Of a stretch of DNA of 64,000 nt, positions 56,601 through 64,000 are shown piece after piece. The stretch is from Anaeromyxobacter soli. Lineage in GTDB: Bacteria > Myxococcota > Myxococcia > Myxococcales > Anaeromyxobacteraceae. The DNA is taken from the NCBI RefSeq assembly GCF_022808855.1, contig NZ_JAKZLF010000001.1, positions 1 through 64,000 of the forward strand. The letters are read 5' to 3'. The position numbers and the translations under genes are program-made. Position 1 is the stretch's first letter, and each line of letters opens with the position of its first letter. The notes under the pieces were generated by a model, which did no database searches, was not told the DNA's origin, and saw only the letters and a list, made by a program, of their open reading frames with translations.

Positions 56601-57117
56601 CGCCCGCGACCGTCACCGTCGCGCCGGGCGCGGCGCGGCCATCGAGCGTCCACCCGAGGCGCCCGTCCTGGCGCGGGGGCGGCGCGCGAGACGCGCGCGG
56701 GTCGTCCGGCGGCGCGGGCTCGAGCGTCGGCGCGGCGGCCCGAGGAGAGGGCACGGCGAGATCGACCGCGGCGGCGCCCGCGAACCCGAGCTCGAAGGCG
56801 CGGCTCGCGCCGAGCCCCTCGGCGGTCACGAGGTGCCCCCCGTACGCGGTCCGGTCGCGGAGCACGATCCGGCCGGGCACCTCCAGCAGGTGATAGCCCC
56901 CGCGACCGTCGGCGATCGCGATGGCACCGTCCTCGGAGAGCACGCGCGCGCCCGCCACCCCGGGCTCGTCCGCGCCGCAGCGGCCGTCGCCATCGAGATC
57001 CACGCACACGCGCCCGAGCACCGCCCCACCCGGCTCGCGCGCCGCGCCGAAGCTCACCGCCTGGGCGAGGGCAACCGCCGGCACGAGCGCCGCGAGCCAG
57101 GGCAGCGCGCGGATCAA
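53683..57117 (-). CDS. SdrD-like domain / beta-barrel outer-membrane protein
   Basis: 1144 residues with a TTG start at 57117; GGAGG lies seven bases upstream and the TTGA overlaps the previous stop. A signal peptide (ALPWLAALVPAVALAQA) leads to an SdrD_B-like domain (GRVCVDLDGDGRCGADEPGV), Ig-like domains (LGWTLDGRAAPGATVTVAGV), the GEDYEVDWASGRIVLAHPL motif seen in large outer-membrane proteins, and about 600 residues of alternating beta strands (AALVRGPVRLALRGEARRDG, RIALGYTFLGFSGDG) that look like a barrel. It ends FLRAQLAYGP. It could be the membrane anchor or channel for the two MYXO-CTERM proteins made from the same operon. Confidence 0.78.
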   Translation of the reverse strand: MIRALPWLAALVPAVALAQAVSFGAAREPGGAVLGRVCVDLDGDGRCGADEPGVAGARVLSEDGAIAIADGRGGYHLLEVPGRIVLRDRTAYGGHLVTAEGLGASRAFELGFAGAAAVDLAVPSPRAAAPTLEPAPPDDPRASRAPPPRQDGRLGWTLDGRAAPGATVTVAGVRAEVQEDGTFHAEVELAPGDNAFPVVVRSADGGLSVYSWTVQRVARARGGDLVLPVAPVRVAALAVGAAAGGGVLVLGSVPRGARVVVAGIVPAPLRSGAFAAFAPPGAADATLELRTGHAPPLVVPLPLPGASGLRAGVALAELELSLGGDAGFLVTARGAGTAAGRAGPVEYAAGLDLDDREGSLADLARPRDALAAEHALDPERTFLTAGDDSAADDRNPGRGRIWARVEAPGARLDLGKSRAGLTGAELGRYDRALFGAKARGERELGPLRVEASAFGATLRTDAGGNAPPQVAHDVLAATGGAFFWLSHGEIVPGSEAVRVEWRDPLTGLASGGRVLVRGEDYEVDWASGRIVLAHPLSSAAAPPVLATGEPFSAQRAIVVVDYQHAATGPGGEDLAGGRVGAAAGPLTLAVHGANEERAGGYRLAAGAASLDLGAPLLLRAEAARSRGTPFGEAAGSAFGRSADGGIIFAPVAAGEGEAGAVHVEAQGAIGPGRYAAWWREREAGYVDFEFAEPVAARERGVEAGGHAGIFTATAIYAEREGAGPAEEGDATPNEARRLVGRGTARVGGVALTAEAAHARLVAPEPGEETSAGVRASWRAAPGLSLDLSHHQGLAVSGAGRDPTFTAAGATVHRGDGRLSVRGGWGPELGPRVLVGGERGRDGEAVYGTYTVDPDAPSAFREAGSALGARRRAGATEVFTEEQFVRDALGLRAARVVGASVSPLRGFTLTVTGERGARLRPDGSDLERSGAGGAAALVRGPVRLALRGEARRDGGDARVATGGAAEWSALSRLTLSTRAAWAHAAGAREALAFEAAAGAALRLERAGILVSLARLADQRPGAIRRDALVGRLAGTADVAERLSLGAGAAIGWQRAEGVRDERASGSVRAVVRVGGPLDVGAEYARRASLEGLPIGDLDAVRAEAGVRAGQSRIALGYTFLGFSGDGIAPRDDGRIFLRAQLAYGP

Positions 57118-58892
57118 GGACCGACCTCCAGCACGGCCGCGACGCCGGTCTCCGTGTCCACGACGGCCACGGTCCCCGCACCCTCGGCGATGGCCGCGCG
57201 GCCGCCGTCGCCCGCGGGCTCCGCCGGTCCCACGGTCACCCCGCGCGCGCGAAGCACGACCCGCCGTCCGGGGAGCGGACGACCGTCGGCGTCCTCGATC
57301 CGCCAGGCGATGGTACGTCCCTCGAGCTGCGCCACCACGTTCACCGGCGAGGCCGGACGGAGCGCCACCTCGACCTCGCGGGCCACGGCGAAGGTGGGGA
57401 CCACCGGCACGGCCCCGGCCCAGCCCGCCGCACGCGCCCCACCCGGCGCGGTGACGGTCTCGGTGGGGCCCCGCGCCCGCGCGCTGGCCTCGCCGCGCGC
57501 GTCCGTCACGGCGCCCTCGCCGGAGCCGAACCGCAGCGCGACGCCGGCGGCGGGGCGCGCGTCCACTGTCCGGGCGGTGGCGATCCAGCGGCTCCCGTCG
57601 CGCCGCAGCGTGAGGGTCGCGGCCTCTCGTCCGGGCGGGAGCTCGAAGCGCAGCGGCGCCCGGAACTTCCAGTCCGCGGACGCGCGCGGCGCGACGAAGC
57701 GATCCCACACGAGCAGCCCGGCCTCGGCGCGGGGCGGACCGACGGCGTGGCCCAGCAGATCGCCGCGGGCGTCCCGCACGGTCGCCTGGGCGGGCACGGT
57801 GGCGCCGAGTGGCACCGGCTCTCGCGCGAGGGCGAGGTCGATCCGCTCCGGCGCACCCGCGACGAGCGCCACCGGGACCGCGGTCTCCGCCACGCGCGCG
57901 AGCCGCACCACCACCGCGTCGTCCTTCCCCGCGCCGCCCGCGGGCGCACGGTAGCGAGCGCGCTGCAGCGCCCCGCGCCATGGCACGACGGCACCCACCG
58001 TGCCCGCGCGCGCTGCGGCGGCGAGGGGCGCCTCCGGGTCGAGCTCGGCGCGCGGGTTCGCGGCGAGACAGTGCAGGGAGGCCTCGCTCGCGCCGTCGGC
58101 GGGCAGCGCGGGCGGGAACGCGAGGCAGACGAGCCGCGCCTCTCCGCGCAGTCGCAGGTCGAGCTCCGTCCGGCTGCGGTTCCCCGCCGGATCGAGGGTG
58201 ATCGCGCGCGCCTTCCGCACGCCCGGGGGGACGACGAGTGGGATCCTGAAGCGGCCGCGACGGTCCGCCCGCGCCGGGCCGAACGCCCGGCCGCCGACGA
58301 CGACCGTGGTCCGGGTGCCGGGCTCGGCCTCCCCGGGGAGCTCCACCGCCGCGGCGATCGGGATGGCGACGCCGCCGATCGCCCGGGGCGTCGGGCAGAG
58401 CGGGCAGCGCGGCGCGAGGGCGAGGATCGCCGCGACCTCGGGCACGGCGCCGGCGGTCGGCTCGTAGGTCGCGCGCCAGCGCCCGGGCCCCGCGGGAACC
58501 GGCGCGGAGACGTGCCCTGGCGAGGCGACGAGCACGGGCGCGGGCGCCTCGACGTCGGGAGCGCCGTCGGGCCCGCGGACCTCGAGCGCGATCGCGACGG
58601 TCGCGTCCCTGCCCTTCACCGGCAGCTCGGGCTCGGCGCTGATGGCGATCTCGCCGGGCGGCGGCCCCACCTCCGCGGAGGCTCGCGCGCCACCCGCCGC
58701 GAGCGCGACGCGCCGCGCGTCCGCGGCCGGAGTGACGCGCCAGAGGCCCTCTCCGGCAGGCGCGACGGCGGCGCCTTCCGCGGACAGCTCGCCGCCGCCC
58801 TGGACCGCCACGAGCTCTCCGTCCGGCGAGAGCGGCCAGGGCGGGAGGAGGATGCCTCCCGCAGCGAGCGCGAGCGCGAGCAGCGCAGCCAC
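57114..58892 (-). CDS. Exported protein with Ig-like repeats
   Basis: 592 residues, GTG start with GGGAG five bases upstream. A short hydrophobic N terminus (ALLALALAAGGILLPPWPL) could be a signal or an anchor. The rest is a string of beta-rich Ig/invasin-like domains with recurring features such as FGPARADRRGRFRIPLVV and GVALRFGSGEGAVTDARGEA (sugar-or protein-binding beta sandwiches of the carboxypeptidase-regulatory type). There are two close cysteine pairs (RCPLCPTP, LVCLAFP/LHCLA). No family can be named. It sits between the propeller protein and the barrel protein, overlapping the latter by four bases. Confidence 0.7.
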   Translation of the reverse strand: MAALLALALAAGGILLPPWPLSPDGELVAVQGGGELSAEGAAVAPAGEGLWRVTPAADARRVALAAGGARASAEVGPPPGEIAISAEPELPVKGRDATVAIALEVRGPDGAPDVEAPAPVLVASPGHVSAPVPAGPGRWRATYEPTAGAVPEVAAILALAPRCPLCPTPRAIGGVAIPIAAAVELPGEAEPGTRTTVVVGGRAFGPARADRRGRFRIPLVVPPGVRKARAITLDPAGNRSRTELDLRLRGEARLVCLAFPPALPADGASEASLHCLAANPRAELDPEAPLAAAARAGTVGAVVPWRGALQRARYRAPAGGAGKDDAVVVRLARVAETAVPVALVAGAPERIDLALAREPVPLGATVPAQATVRDARGDLLGHAVGPPRAEAGLLVWDRFVAPRASADWKFRAPLRFELPPGREAATLTLRRDGSRWIATARTVDARPAAGVALRFGSGEGAVTDARGEASARARGPTETVTAPGGARAAGWAGAVPVVPTFAVAREVEVALRPASPVNVVAQLEGRTIAWRIEDADGRPLPGRRVVLRARGVTVGPAEPAGDGGRAAIAEGAGTVAVVDTETGVAAVLEVGP

Positions 58893-58903
58893 GTCGGCTC
58901 CCG

Positions 58904-60496
58904 TCAGTCTCGCGCCGCGCGGCGCCGCAGCCGCACGAGCGCCAGGGCGCCCGCGAGCGCGAGCCCACCGGTGCCGCCCCCGCTCGCGCAGCCCGAGCCT
59001 GGAGGCGGCGCCTTCGGGCCAGCCCCGCCGCCGTCCGTCCCCGGGGTGCCGGTTTCGACCGGGCCGGGGCGGGGGTCGGAGTCGGGCGGAGGCTCACCGG
59101 CGACGGGTGGCTCCGCGGGCGCCGGCGGCGGCGGCGGCTCCGGAGGGCCCGCGTCGCCGTCATTCGGATCGCGCGTGCGATCGGCGAGCACCCGCACCCG
59201 CAGCGACGCCCCGCGGCTCCCCGAGAGGCCGCCCGAGAGCAGGCCGTCGCCCCCGCGCGCGACGGTCCTGCGCTCGAGGTGCGCCCGGTCGCCGAGGAGG
59301 TCCGCCGTCCCGGCGAGGCGCTCGCCGTCCAGCGCGACCCACGCGGCGGTGATGCGCGACGCGTCGATGCAGACGAGGACCGGCAGATCGGCGCCGGCCC
59401 GGTCCGAGAAGGCGAGCTCGCCCTCGACGCGCGCGCCGGGGGCGCGTGACAGCGCCAGCTCCGCGAGCACCTCCGCGGCGGGGTCGTCGCAGCGCGCGCC
59501 ACGCGGGATCGTCGCTCCCCCGCCGCCCGCGAGCGCGAGCGGCAGCGTGTAGAGCCCCACGTCGAGCCCGTCCGCGCTGCGCTCCGCGAAGGTCACCCGG
59601 ACCGCGTCGGCGTCGCCCGAGACGTCGCCCAGGAGCTGCTCCGCCGTGGATGGACGCGGCACGTCGAGGAACGCCGTGCGAAAGTTCCAGAGCAGCACCC
59701 GGGAGCGTCCGGTGGAGAGATCCTCGAGCGCGACCCAGTCGCCCGACAGGCGCGGATGGCGCTGCTCGCCGGGCAGGCGCAGCGCCGCCAGCAGCGCCCC
59801 GCCCGCGTCGTAGACCTCGACGTCCGCGTCCACGCCCGTGGTCGCCCGCGCGACGGCGATCCGGAGCGCTCCGGGGCCGCCGTCGATCGCGACGCCCGTC
59901 GCTCGCCCCTCGCAGACGACGCTCGACTCGCCCCGCGCGACGTCCTCCAGCCGGACCGCGCCGCCCGAGGCGTCGTCGACGAAGGCGACGGAGGTGCCGC
60001 TCACGGCCGGCTGGCGCTGGTCTCCCGCGGCGGCGAGGGTGCCTTCGCGAGCCGTCCCGCCTCCGAAGGCGAAGAAGCCGATGTCCCGCTCGCCCGGCGC
60101 GCCCTCCTCCCAGGCCACCACGGAGGTGGACACGGACGGCGCCGCCGCGCCCGGCTCTGACCCGGCGCGGAGGAGGGCGCCGGTGGCGAGGTACGCGACC
60201 GCCACGCCGGCGGGCACGCGGTAAGCGACGACGGAGCGGGCGACGTCCGGCGAATCCGCGTCGCCCGGCCCCGCGGCGACGGCGCGCGTCGTGCCGGTGA
60301 GGAGGTCGAACGCGAGCACGTCGCGGCTCGTACCGCCGGCGTCGGTGTAGACCACGAACCGACCGTCGATGGCCGGGTCGCGCTGATCGCCAGGGCCCGT
60401 CGCGATCCAGGTGAAGGTTCCGCCGGGCGCCGCGACCGCGGCGGACGGCACCGCGAGCGCCAGCGCGAGGCCGGCGATGTGGCTGCGAGTGAGCAA
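58904..60496 (-). CDS. TolB-like beta-propeller protein with MYXO-CTERM tail
   Basis: 530 residues. A TTG at 60496 gives a clean signal peptide (LTRSHIAGLALALAVPSAAVA); a GTG at 60553 adds 19 residues and is less likely. Five or more propeller repeats follow, each with a G-D/E-Q-R-x-P pattern: GDQRDPAIDGRFVVYTD, GDADSPDVARSVVAYR, GDQRQPAVSGTSVAFVDD, GEQRHPRLSGDWVALED. A long Pro-rich linker near 450-500 leads to the sorting tail SGCASGGGTGG, a hydrophobic stretch and RLRRRAARD. It should be displayed on the cell surface. Confidence 0.8.
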   Translation of the reverse strand: MLTRSHIAGLALALAVPSAAVAAPGGTFTWIATGPGDQRDPAIDGRFVVYTDAGGTSRDVLAFDLLTGTTRAVAAGPGDADSPDVARSVVAYRVPAGVAVAYLATGALLRAGSEPGAAAPSVSTSVVAWEEGAPGERDIGFFAFGGGTAREGTLAAAGDQRQPAVSGTSVAFVDDASGGAVRLEDVARGESSVVCEGRATGVAIDGGPGALRIAVARATTGVDADVEVYDAGGALLAALRLPGEQRHPRLSGDWVALEDLSTGRSRVLLWNFRTAFLDVPRPSTAEQLLGDVSGDADAVRVTFAERSADGLDVGLYTLPLALAGGGGATIPRGARCDDPAAEVLAELALSRAPGARVEGELAFSDRAGADLPVLVCIDASRITAAWVALDGERLAGTADLLGDRAHLERRTVARGGDGLLSGGLSGSRGASLRVRVLADRTRDPNDGDAGPPEPPPPPAPAEPPVAGEPPPDSDPRPGPVETGTPGTDGGGAGPKAPPPGSGCASGGGTGGLALAGALALVRLRRRAARD

Positions 60497-60637
60497 GCTT
60501 CCCCCGAGGTGGATATCGGAGGATATCGCGACCCCCTGTCCGCCCCAACCCACCCCAGGTCGCCGACCGGGCGATGGGTTTCGCCGGACTCGTGGGGAAA
60601 GGTGAGATACCGCCGAACGGCGGGGGCGAGGCCGGCG

Positions 60638-61597
60638 CTACGGCTTTTCCCAGAGATCCTGCGTGTCGAAGCGGGCGTCCGGCGCGTGCGTGTCGAGCAC
60701 CAGCATCGGCCCGTGCGCCGCCGCCTCCAGCCCGCCCACCGCGCGCGCATGCGCGGCGAGGCGCTGCTCACCCTCGTGCAGCACGATCACGTGCGTGAAG
60801 CGACCGTCCGGCTCGAGCTTCACGGAGGCGCCGCCGATCACGACGATCGCCCCGGGCGCCGTGCGGCCGGTCACGACCACGCTGCCCCGGTTCGTCCTGC
60901 GCAGGGCGGGCCAGCTCACCTCGAGGGGCAGCGACGACGCGATCGCGGTCGCGGCCTGCGGCGGTCGCCCCTCGAGCGCGAGCGACTGCTGACCCGCCGT
61001 GAGCGCGACCGCGCCGCCGGCGGCGCCGAGCACGGCGCCGCCCTCGCGCACGGCGACCGCGAGGGAGCCGCCCTGCCGCGCGACCGAGAGGGTGCCGCGC
61101 TCGCTCCGCACCGACGCGCCCGGAGCGGCCGCGATCTCCAGCGCGCCTCCCGCGACGGTCGCGCTGAGATATCCGGCGCCCAGGCGCAGCAGCGCGAGCT
61201 CGGCCGACGCCGTCCCGACCTCGAGCTGGCCGGCCTCCTCGAGGACGACCCCGTACGATCCCCCCGAGATCCTGACGCGCGCGCCCGCGCTCGCGACGAG
61301 CGCGTCCTCCAGCTGCAGCGCGTCGCCAGGCCGGGCGGGGGCCGCGACGCCGCCGCGGACGAGCGCGACGTCACCGACGACCTCCGCGACCGCCAGGCGA
61401 AGCCGGCCCGGCGACGGGTGAGCCTGGGCGGGACCCTCAGGACCTGCCCGCGGAGGAGGCGGCTCGTCGGCGAGGACGACGACGGGGTCGCGCTCCCCCG
61501 GCGGCGGACCGAGGATGAGCGCGTAGGCGCCGCCGGTGGCCGCCAGCAGGGCCGCGACGAGGATCCAGAAGATCGTGCGCTCGCGCCGGTCGTCCAT
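60638..61597 (-). CDS. FecR-domain protein
   Basis: 319 residues with one transmembrane helix near the N terminus (IFWILVAALLAATGGAYALI), so the rest lies outside the inner membrane. The middle holds a FecR domain (VVGDVALVRGGVAAPARPGDAL, GARVRISGGSYGVVLEEAGQLEV). The end carries an Ig-like repeat (VVVTGRTAPGAIVVIGGASVKL). FecR domains bind partner proteins or peptidoglycan and often relay a signal; no sigma factor gene is adjacent. It lies four bases after the histidine kinase gene. Confidence 0.82.
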   Translation of the reverse strand: MDDRRERTIFWILVAALLAATGGAYALILGPPPGERDPVVVLADEPPPPRAGPEGPAQAHPSPGRLRLAVAEVVGDVALVRGGVAAPARPGDALQLEDALVASAGARVRISGGSYGVVLEEAGQLEVGTASAELALLRLGAGYLSATVAGGALEIAAAPGASVRSERGTLSVARQGGSLAVAVREGGAVLGAAGGAVALTAGQQSLALEGRPPQAATAIASSLPLEVSWPALRRTNRGSVVVTGRTAPGAIVVIGGASVKLEPDGRFTHVIVLHEGEQRLAAHARAVGGLEAAAHGPMLVLDTHAPDARFDTQDLWEKP

Positions 61598-61601
61598 GAC
61601 C

Positions 61602-63404
61602 CTACGCCGCCGTCGCCGCGGAGGAGCCTGCCGCCGGCAGCCGCACCGTGAACGTGCTCCCGTCGCCCGTCCGGCTCTCCACGTCGATCCGGCCGCCGTG
61701 CTCCGCGACGATCCGGTAGGAGACCGACAGCCCCAGCCCGACGTTGCTCCACTGATCCTTCGTCGTGAAGAACGGCTCGAAGATGCGCGGCAGGTGCTCC
61801 GGGGCGATCCCCTTCCCCTCGTCCTGCACCACGATCTCGACCTCGCCCCCGGAGCTCCGCGTCGCGATCCGGATCGCGCCGCCAGGCCTCCCCAGGCACG
61901 CGGTCCGGGCGTTCGAGAGCAGGTTCAGCACGACCTGCGCGAGGTGGCCGGGATCCCCTCGCACCCGCGGCGCGGGCGAGGCGAGCGACACGTCGATCGG
62001 GATGCCCGCCTCGCGGAGGTGCCCCTCGACGAGCGCGAGCGACTCCGAGACGACCCGGTTCGCGTCGAGGTCGCGGAAGTCGGGCTCGGGGCGCTGCTGG
62101 CTGAAGCGGAGCAGCTTCTGGGTGATGTCGCGGCAGCGCCGGGCGAGCGTCTCGATCTTCTCGAGCGACTCGCGGTCGGGGTGCCCGGGGGGCATCGCCT
62201 CGAGCAGGAGCTGCGCGTTCCCGAGGATCCCCGTGAGCGGGTTGTTGATCTCGTGCGCGACGCCCGCGCCGAGCTGGCCGATCCCGGCGAGCTTCTGGGC
62301 CTCGAGGAGCTGCGCCTGGGCCTCGCGCAGCTCGCGCGTGCGCAGCTCCACCTCGCGCTGCAGATCCTCGTTCCAGCGCTCGAGCCGCTGGCGGGCGGTG
62401 CCGAGCTCGTCCGCCATCGCGTTGAAGGTGCGCGACACCGCCGCGACCTCGTCGCGCCCGTCCGCGGGGAGCCGGACCGCCACCTCTCCCGCGCCGAGCG
62501 CGCGGGCGGCCGCGTCGATGCGCGAGAGCCCGACCGCCGTGCGCCGGACGACGAGGAACGAGATCGCGAGCACGCCCAGTGCCACGAGCGCGCAGGCGGT
62601 GAGCGCCGCGTGGCGCAGGCCGACGATCGAGCCGTAGGCGACCTTCGCGGGGACCACGACGAGGACGCTCCACCCCGAGGAATTGCGGAGGGGCGCCCAG
62701 GCCGCGAGGGCGCTCCGGCCCTGGAGCGTCCCTGCGCGCGCGGGATCGAGCCGTCCCGCGAGCTCCGCGCGCGCCGCCTCCTCGAGCGGGGGCGCGCCCG
62801 CGGACGCGACGACCACTCGCGCCCCGTCGACGAGGTAGACCGCCCCGCCCTCGGGCACCGCGGCGTCGAGCCGCGGCTGCACGAGCTCCGTCCCGAGCCG
62901 CACGCCCACGAGCCAGGTGCGCCCTTCGCGGACGGGCAGGGCGCGGACGGCCGCGAGGTGCGCGCCGGCCCCGGGCTCGTCGTACGCGAGCAGCACGAGC
63001 CCGGGCAGCGCGCGCTCCCCGGCGGCGCGCACCGCAGCGAGGAACGCGTCCGCGGCGGCTCCCGACCCCGTGACCAGCGCGCGCGTCCTGCCGCTCGCGT
63101 CCACGATGGCGCTCGCCTCCGCGGCCGGGAGCTGGCGCGAGAGGACGACGAGGAGCCAGCGCCGCTCGGCCTCGTCGAGGCGGTCGGGCCGCCAGCTCTC
63201 CGCCGCCGCGCCGAGGGTCGCGTCGATCTGGGCGAGCTCCGCGGCCACGCTCGCCGCGCCGGAGCGAGCGCGGGCGAGGTGCTCCGCGGACGTGCGGCGG
63301 ACGAGCTCGCGCTGGGCCCACGCCGCGATCGGGAAGCCGACTCCGACGACCGGTGCGAGCGAGGCTGCGAGGAGGACGAGCGCGAGCTTGCGCTGCAGCG
63401 TCAT
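61602..63404 (-). CDS. Membrane sensor histidine kinase
   Basis: 600 residues. TM1 (about 6-27), a periplasmic sensing region to about 262, TM2 (about 267-287), a HAMP domain (RIDAAARALGAGEVAVRLPA), a coiled coil (340-375), then HisKA with His384 in AGVAHEINNPLTGILGN. The ATPase domain has the N box VVLNLLSNA, G1 DEGKGIAPEHL and G2 GLGLSVSYRIV. No response regulator follows; the partner is unknown. The ATG at 63404 overlaps the stop of the GGDEF gene (ATGA), so the two are made together. Confidence 0.92.
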   Translation of the reverse strand: MTLQRKLALVLLAASLAPVVGVGFPIAAWAQRELVRRTSAEHLARARSGAASVAAELAQIDATLGAAAESWRPDRLDEAERRWLLVVLSRQLPAAEASAIVDASGRTRALVTGSGAAADAFLAAVRAAGERALPGLVLLAYDEPGAGAHLAAVRALPVREGRTWLVGVRLGTELVQPRLDAAVPEGGAVYLVDGARVVVASAGAPPLEEAARAELAGRLDPARAGTLQGRSALAAWAPLRNSSGWSVLVVVPAKVAYGSIVGLRHAALTACALVALGVLAISFLVVRRTAVGLSRIDAAARALGAGEVAVRLPADGRDEVAAVSRTFNAMADELGTARQRLERWNEDLQREVELRTRELREAQAQLLEAQKLAGIGQLGAGVAHEINNPLTGILGNAQLLLEAMPPGHPDRESLEKIETLARRCRDITQKLLRFSQQRPEPDFRDLDANRVVSESLALVEGHLREAGIPIDVSLASPAPRVRGDPGHLAQVVLNLLSNARTACLGRPGGAIRIATRSSGGEVEIVVQDEGKGIAPEHLPRIFEPFFTTKDQWSNVGLGLSVSYRIVAEHGGRIDVESRTGDGSTFTVRLPAAGSSAATAA

Positions 63405-64000
63405 GCCGCCGCCCCGCCGCCGCCCGTGGCGCCCCCGGCGACGACGACCGGGCCCGCCGTGGCGGCCGGGTCGTCGCAGAGGTGGACGCTGCCGGGCACC
63501 TGCTTCGCTCGCTCCTTCAGCTCGGAGGCGGCGCGGGCGACGTCCGCGTGGGCGGCGTACCGACCGGGCGGCGCGACGACGGTCGCGATGGAGAGCGACA
63601 GGATCGGGAACTGGCGCGGGACGCCGAAGCGATCGGCCGCCTCGATGAAGCCGCGTTCGCGGTCCTCGCGGTCGTAGTACAGCGGGATCACGCGGTCGAA
63701 GGTGGAGATGATCTCCCGGCACACCGCCCCGGCGCGCTCGGGCGCGGTGAGCACGACGAAGTCGTCCCCGCCGATGTGCCCGAGGAACGCGGCCTCGCCG
63801 CCGTGCTCGGTCACCGCGTGCCGGAGGATGCCCGCCGTCTGGATGATGACGCCGTCGGCCTTGGCGTAGCCGTAGTGGTCGTTGAACGCCTTCAGGTTGT
63901 CGAGATCGACGTAGGTGAGCGCGAACGGGACGCGCCCGCCGAGCCGCCGCTCCACCTCCTGATCGATGGCGCGTCCGCCCGGCAGCCGCGTCATCGGAGA
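63401..64000 (-). CDS. GGDEF-domain protein, C-terminal part (cut by window edge)
   Basis: About 199 residues visible; the gene runs off the right end. The GGDEF domain begins SPMTRLPGGRAIDQEVERRL, has YVDLDNLKAFNDHYGYAKAD (metal Asp and substrate Asn), and the active-site loop reads IGGDDFVVL, a GGDDF variant of the diguanylate cyclase signature. No RxxD inhibition site is seen where expected. The last 25 residues are Ala/Gly-rich. The sensor part lies outside the window. The coupling to a histidine kinase suggests shared input. Confidence 0.88.
   Translation of the reverse strand, partial: SPMTRLPGGRAIDQEVERRLGGRVPFALTYVDLDNLKAFNDHYGYAKADGVIIQTAGILRHAVTEHGGEAAFLGHIGGDDFVVLTAPERAGAVCREIISTFDRVIPLYYDREDRERGFIEAADRFGVPRQFPILSLSIATVVAPPGRYAAHADVARAASELKERAKQVPGSVHLCDDPAATAGPVVVAGGATGGGGAAA

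Overview
This window is chromosomal DNA from a very G+C-rich bacterium, most likely a myxobacterium of the Anaeromyxobacter type (phylum Myxococcota). The evidence is codon use strongly biased to G/C, two exported proteins with a MYXO-CTERM sorting tail (GCASGGG, hydrophobic stretch, Arg-rich end), and an infC gene that appears to start at AUC and encodes IF3 with a long Ala/Pro tail, as described for Myxococcus xanthus dsg. No insertion sequence, prophage, integrase or CRISPR array was seen. The genus is an inference.

Left part (1-30.1 kb). The str operon (rpsL, rpsG, fusA, start of tuf) is read leftward from a strong promoter followed by a terminator-like hairpin. Then come mutY with a methyltransferase, a DUF1206 membrane protein, an Fe/Mn superoxide dismutase, a monofunctional transglycosylase, two nucleotide-sugar epimerase/decarboxylase genes behind a ribbon-helix-helix regulator, and small envelope proteins. 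Two different 2-oxoacid:ferredoxin oxidoreductases follow (a four-subunit and a two-subunit type), then an FAD oxidase/SDR/folE/queD/Rieske operon. The infC-rpmI-rplT-pheS-pheT-(membrane protein)-ihfA translation operon closes this part.

Middle (30.1-46.9 kb). A complete branched-chain amino acid block, leuA-leuC-leuD-ilvB-ilvN-ilvC, is read leftward. Its leader carries a possible Leu-rich leader peptide and alternative hairpins. thrS and a divergent envelope-glycosylation cluster follow: flippase-like protein, two family-2 glycosyltransferases, a methyltransferase and a YfhO-like membrane protein. The YfhO-like gene is broken by a poly-G segment flanked by an imperfect 42-bp duplication, probably an assembly fault. 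tRNA-Val(GAC) sits near 46.9 kb with its own promoter and terminator.

Right part (47-64 kb). A metallophosphoesterase, a CDP-alcohol phosphatidyltransferase, a glyoxalase II-like hydrolase and a VOC protein form one leftward group. A receiver-DUF4388 regulator is read rightward. The last 12.6 kb is a tightly packed leftward gene set: GGDEF protein (cut by the window end), sensor histidine kinase, FecR-domain protein, TolB-propeller protein with MYXO-CTERM, Ig-like exported protein, SdrD-like/beta-barrel outer-membrane protein, and an FG-GAP/Ig-like protein with MYXO-CTERM. Many of its junctions are 4-base start/stop overlaps. This set is the best candidate in the window for an undescribed system: a surface structure made together with its own c-di-GMP and kinase signalling.

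Many genes are translationally coupled (ATGA, GTGA or TTGA overlaps). Several promoters share TTGA(C/T)T with a 16-base spacer, and three genes have an extended -10 box only 7-10 bases before the start codon, which suggests leaderless mRNAs.
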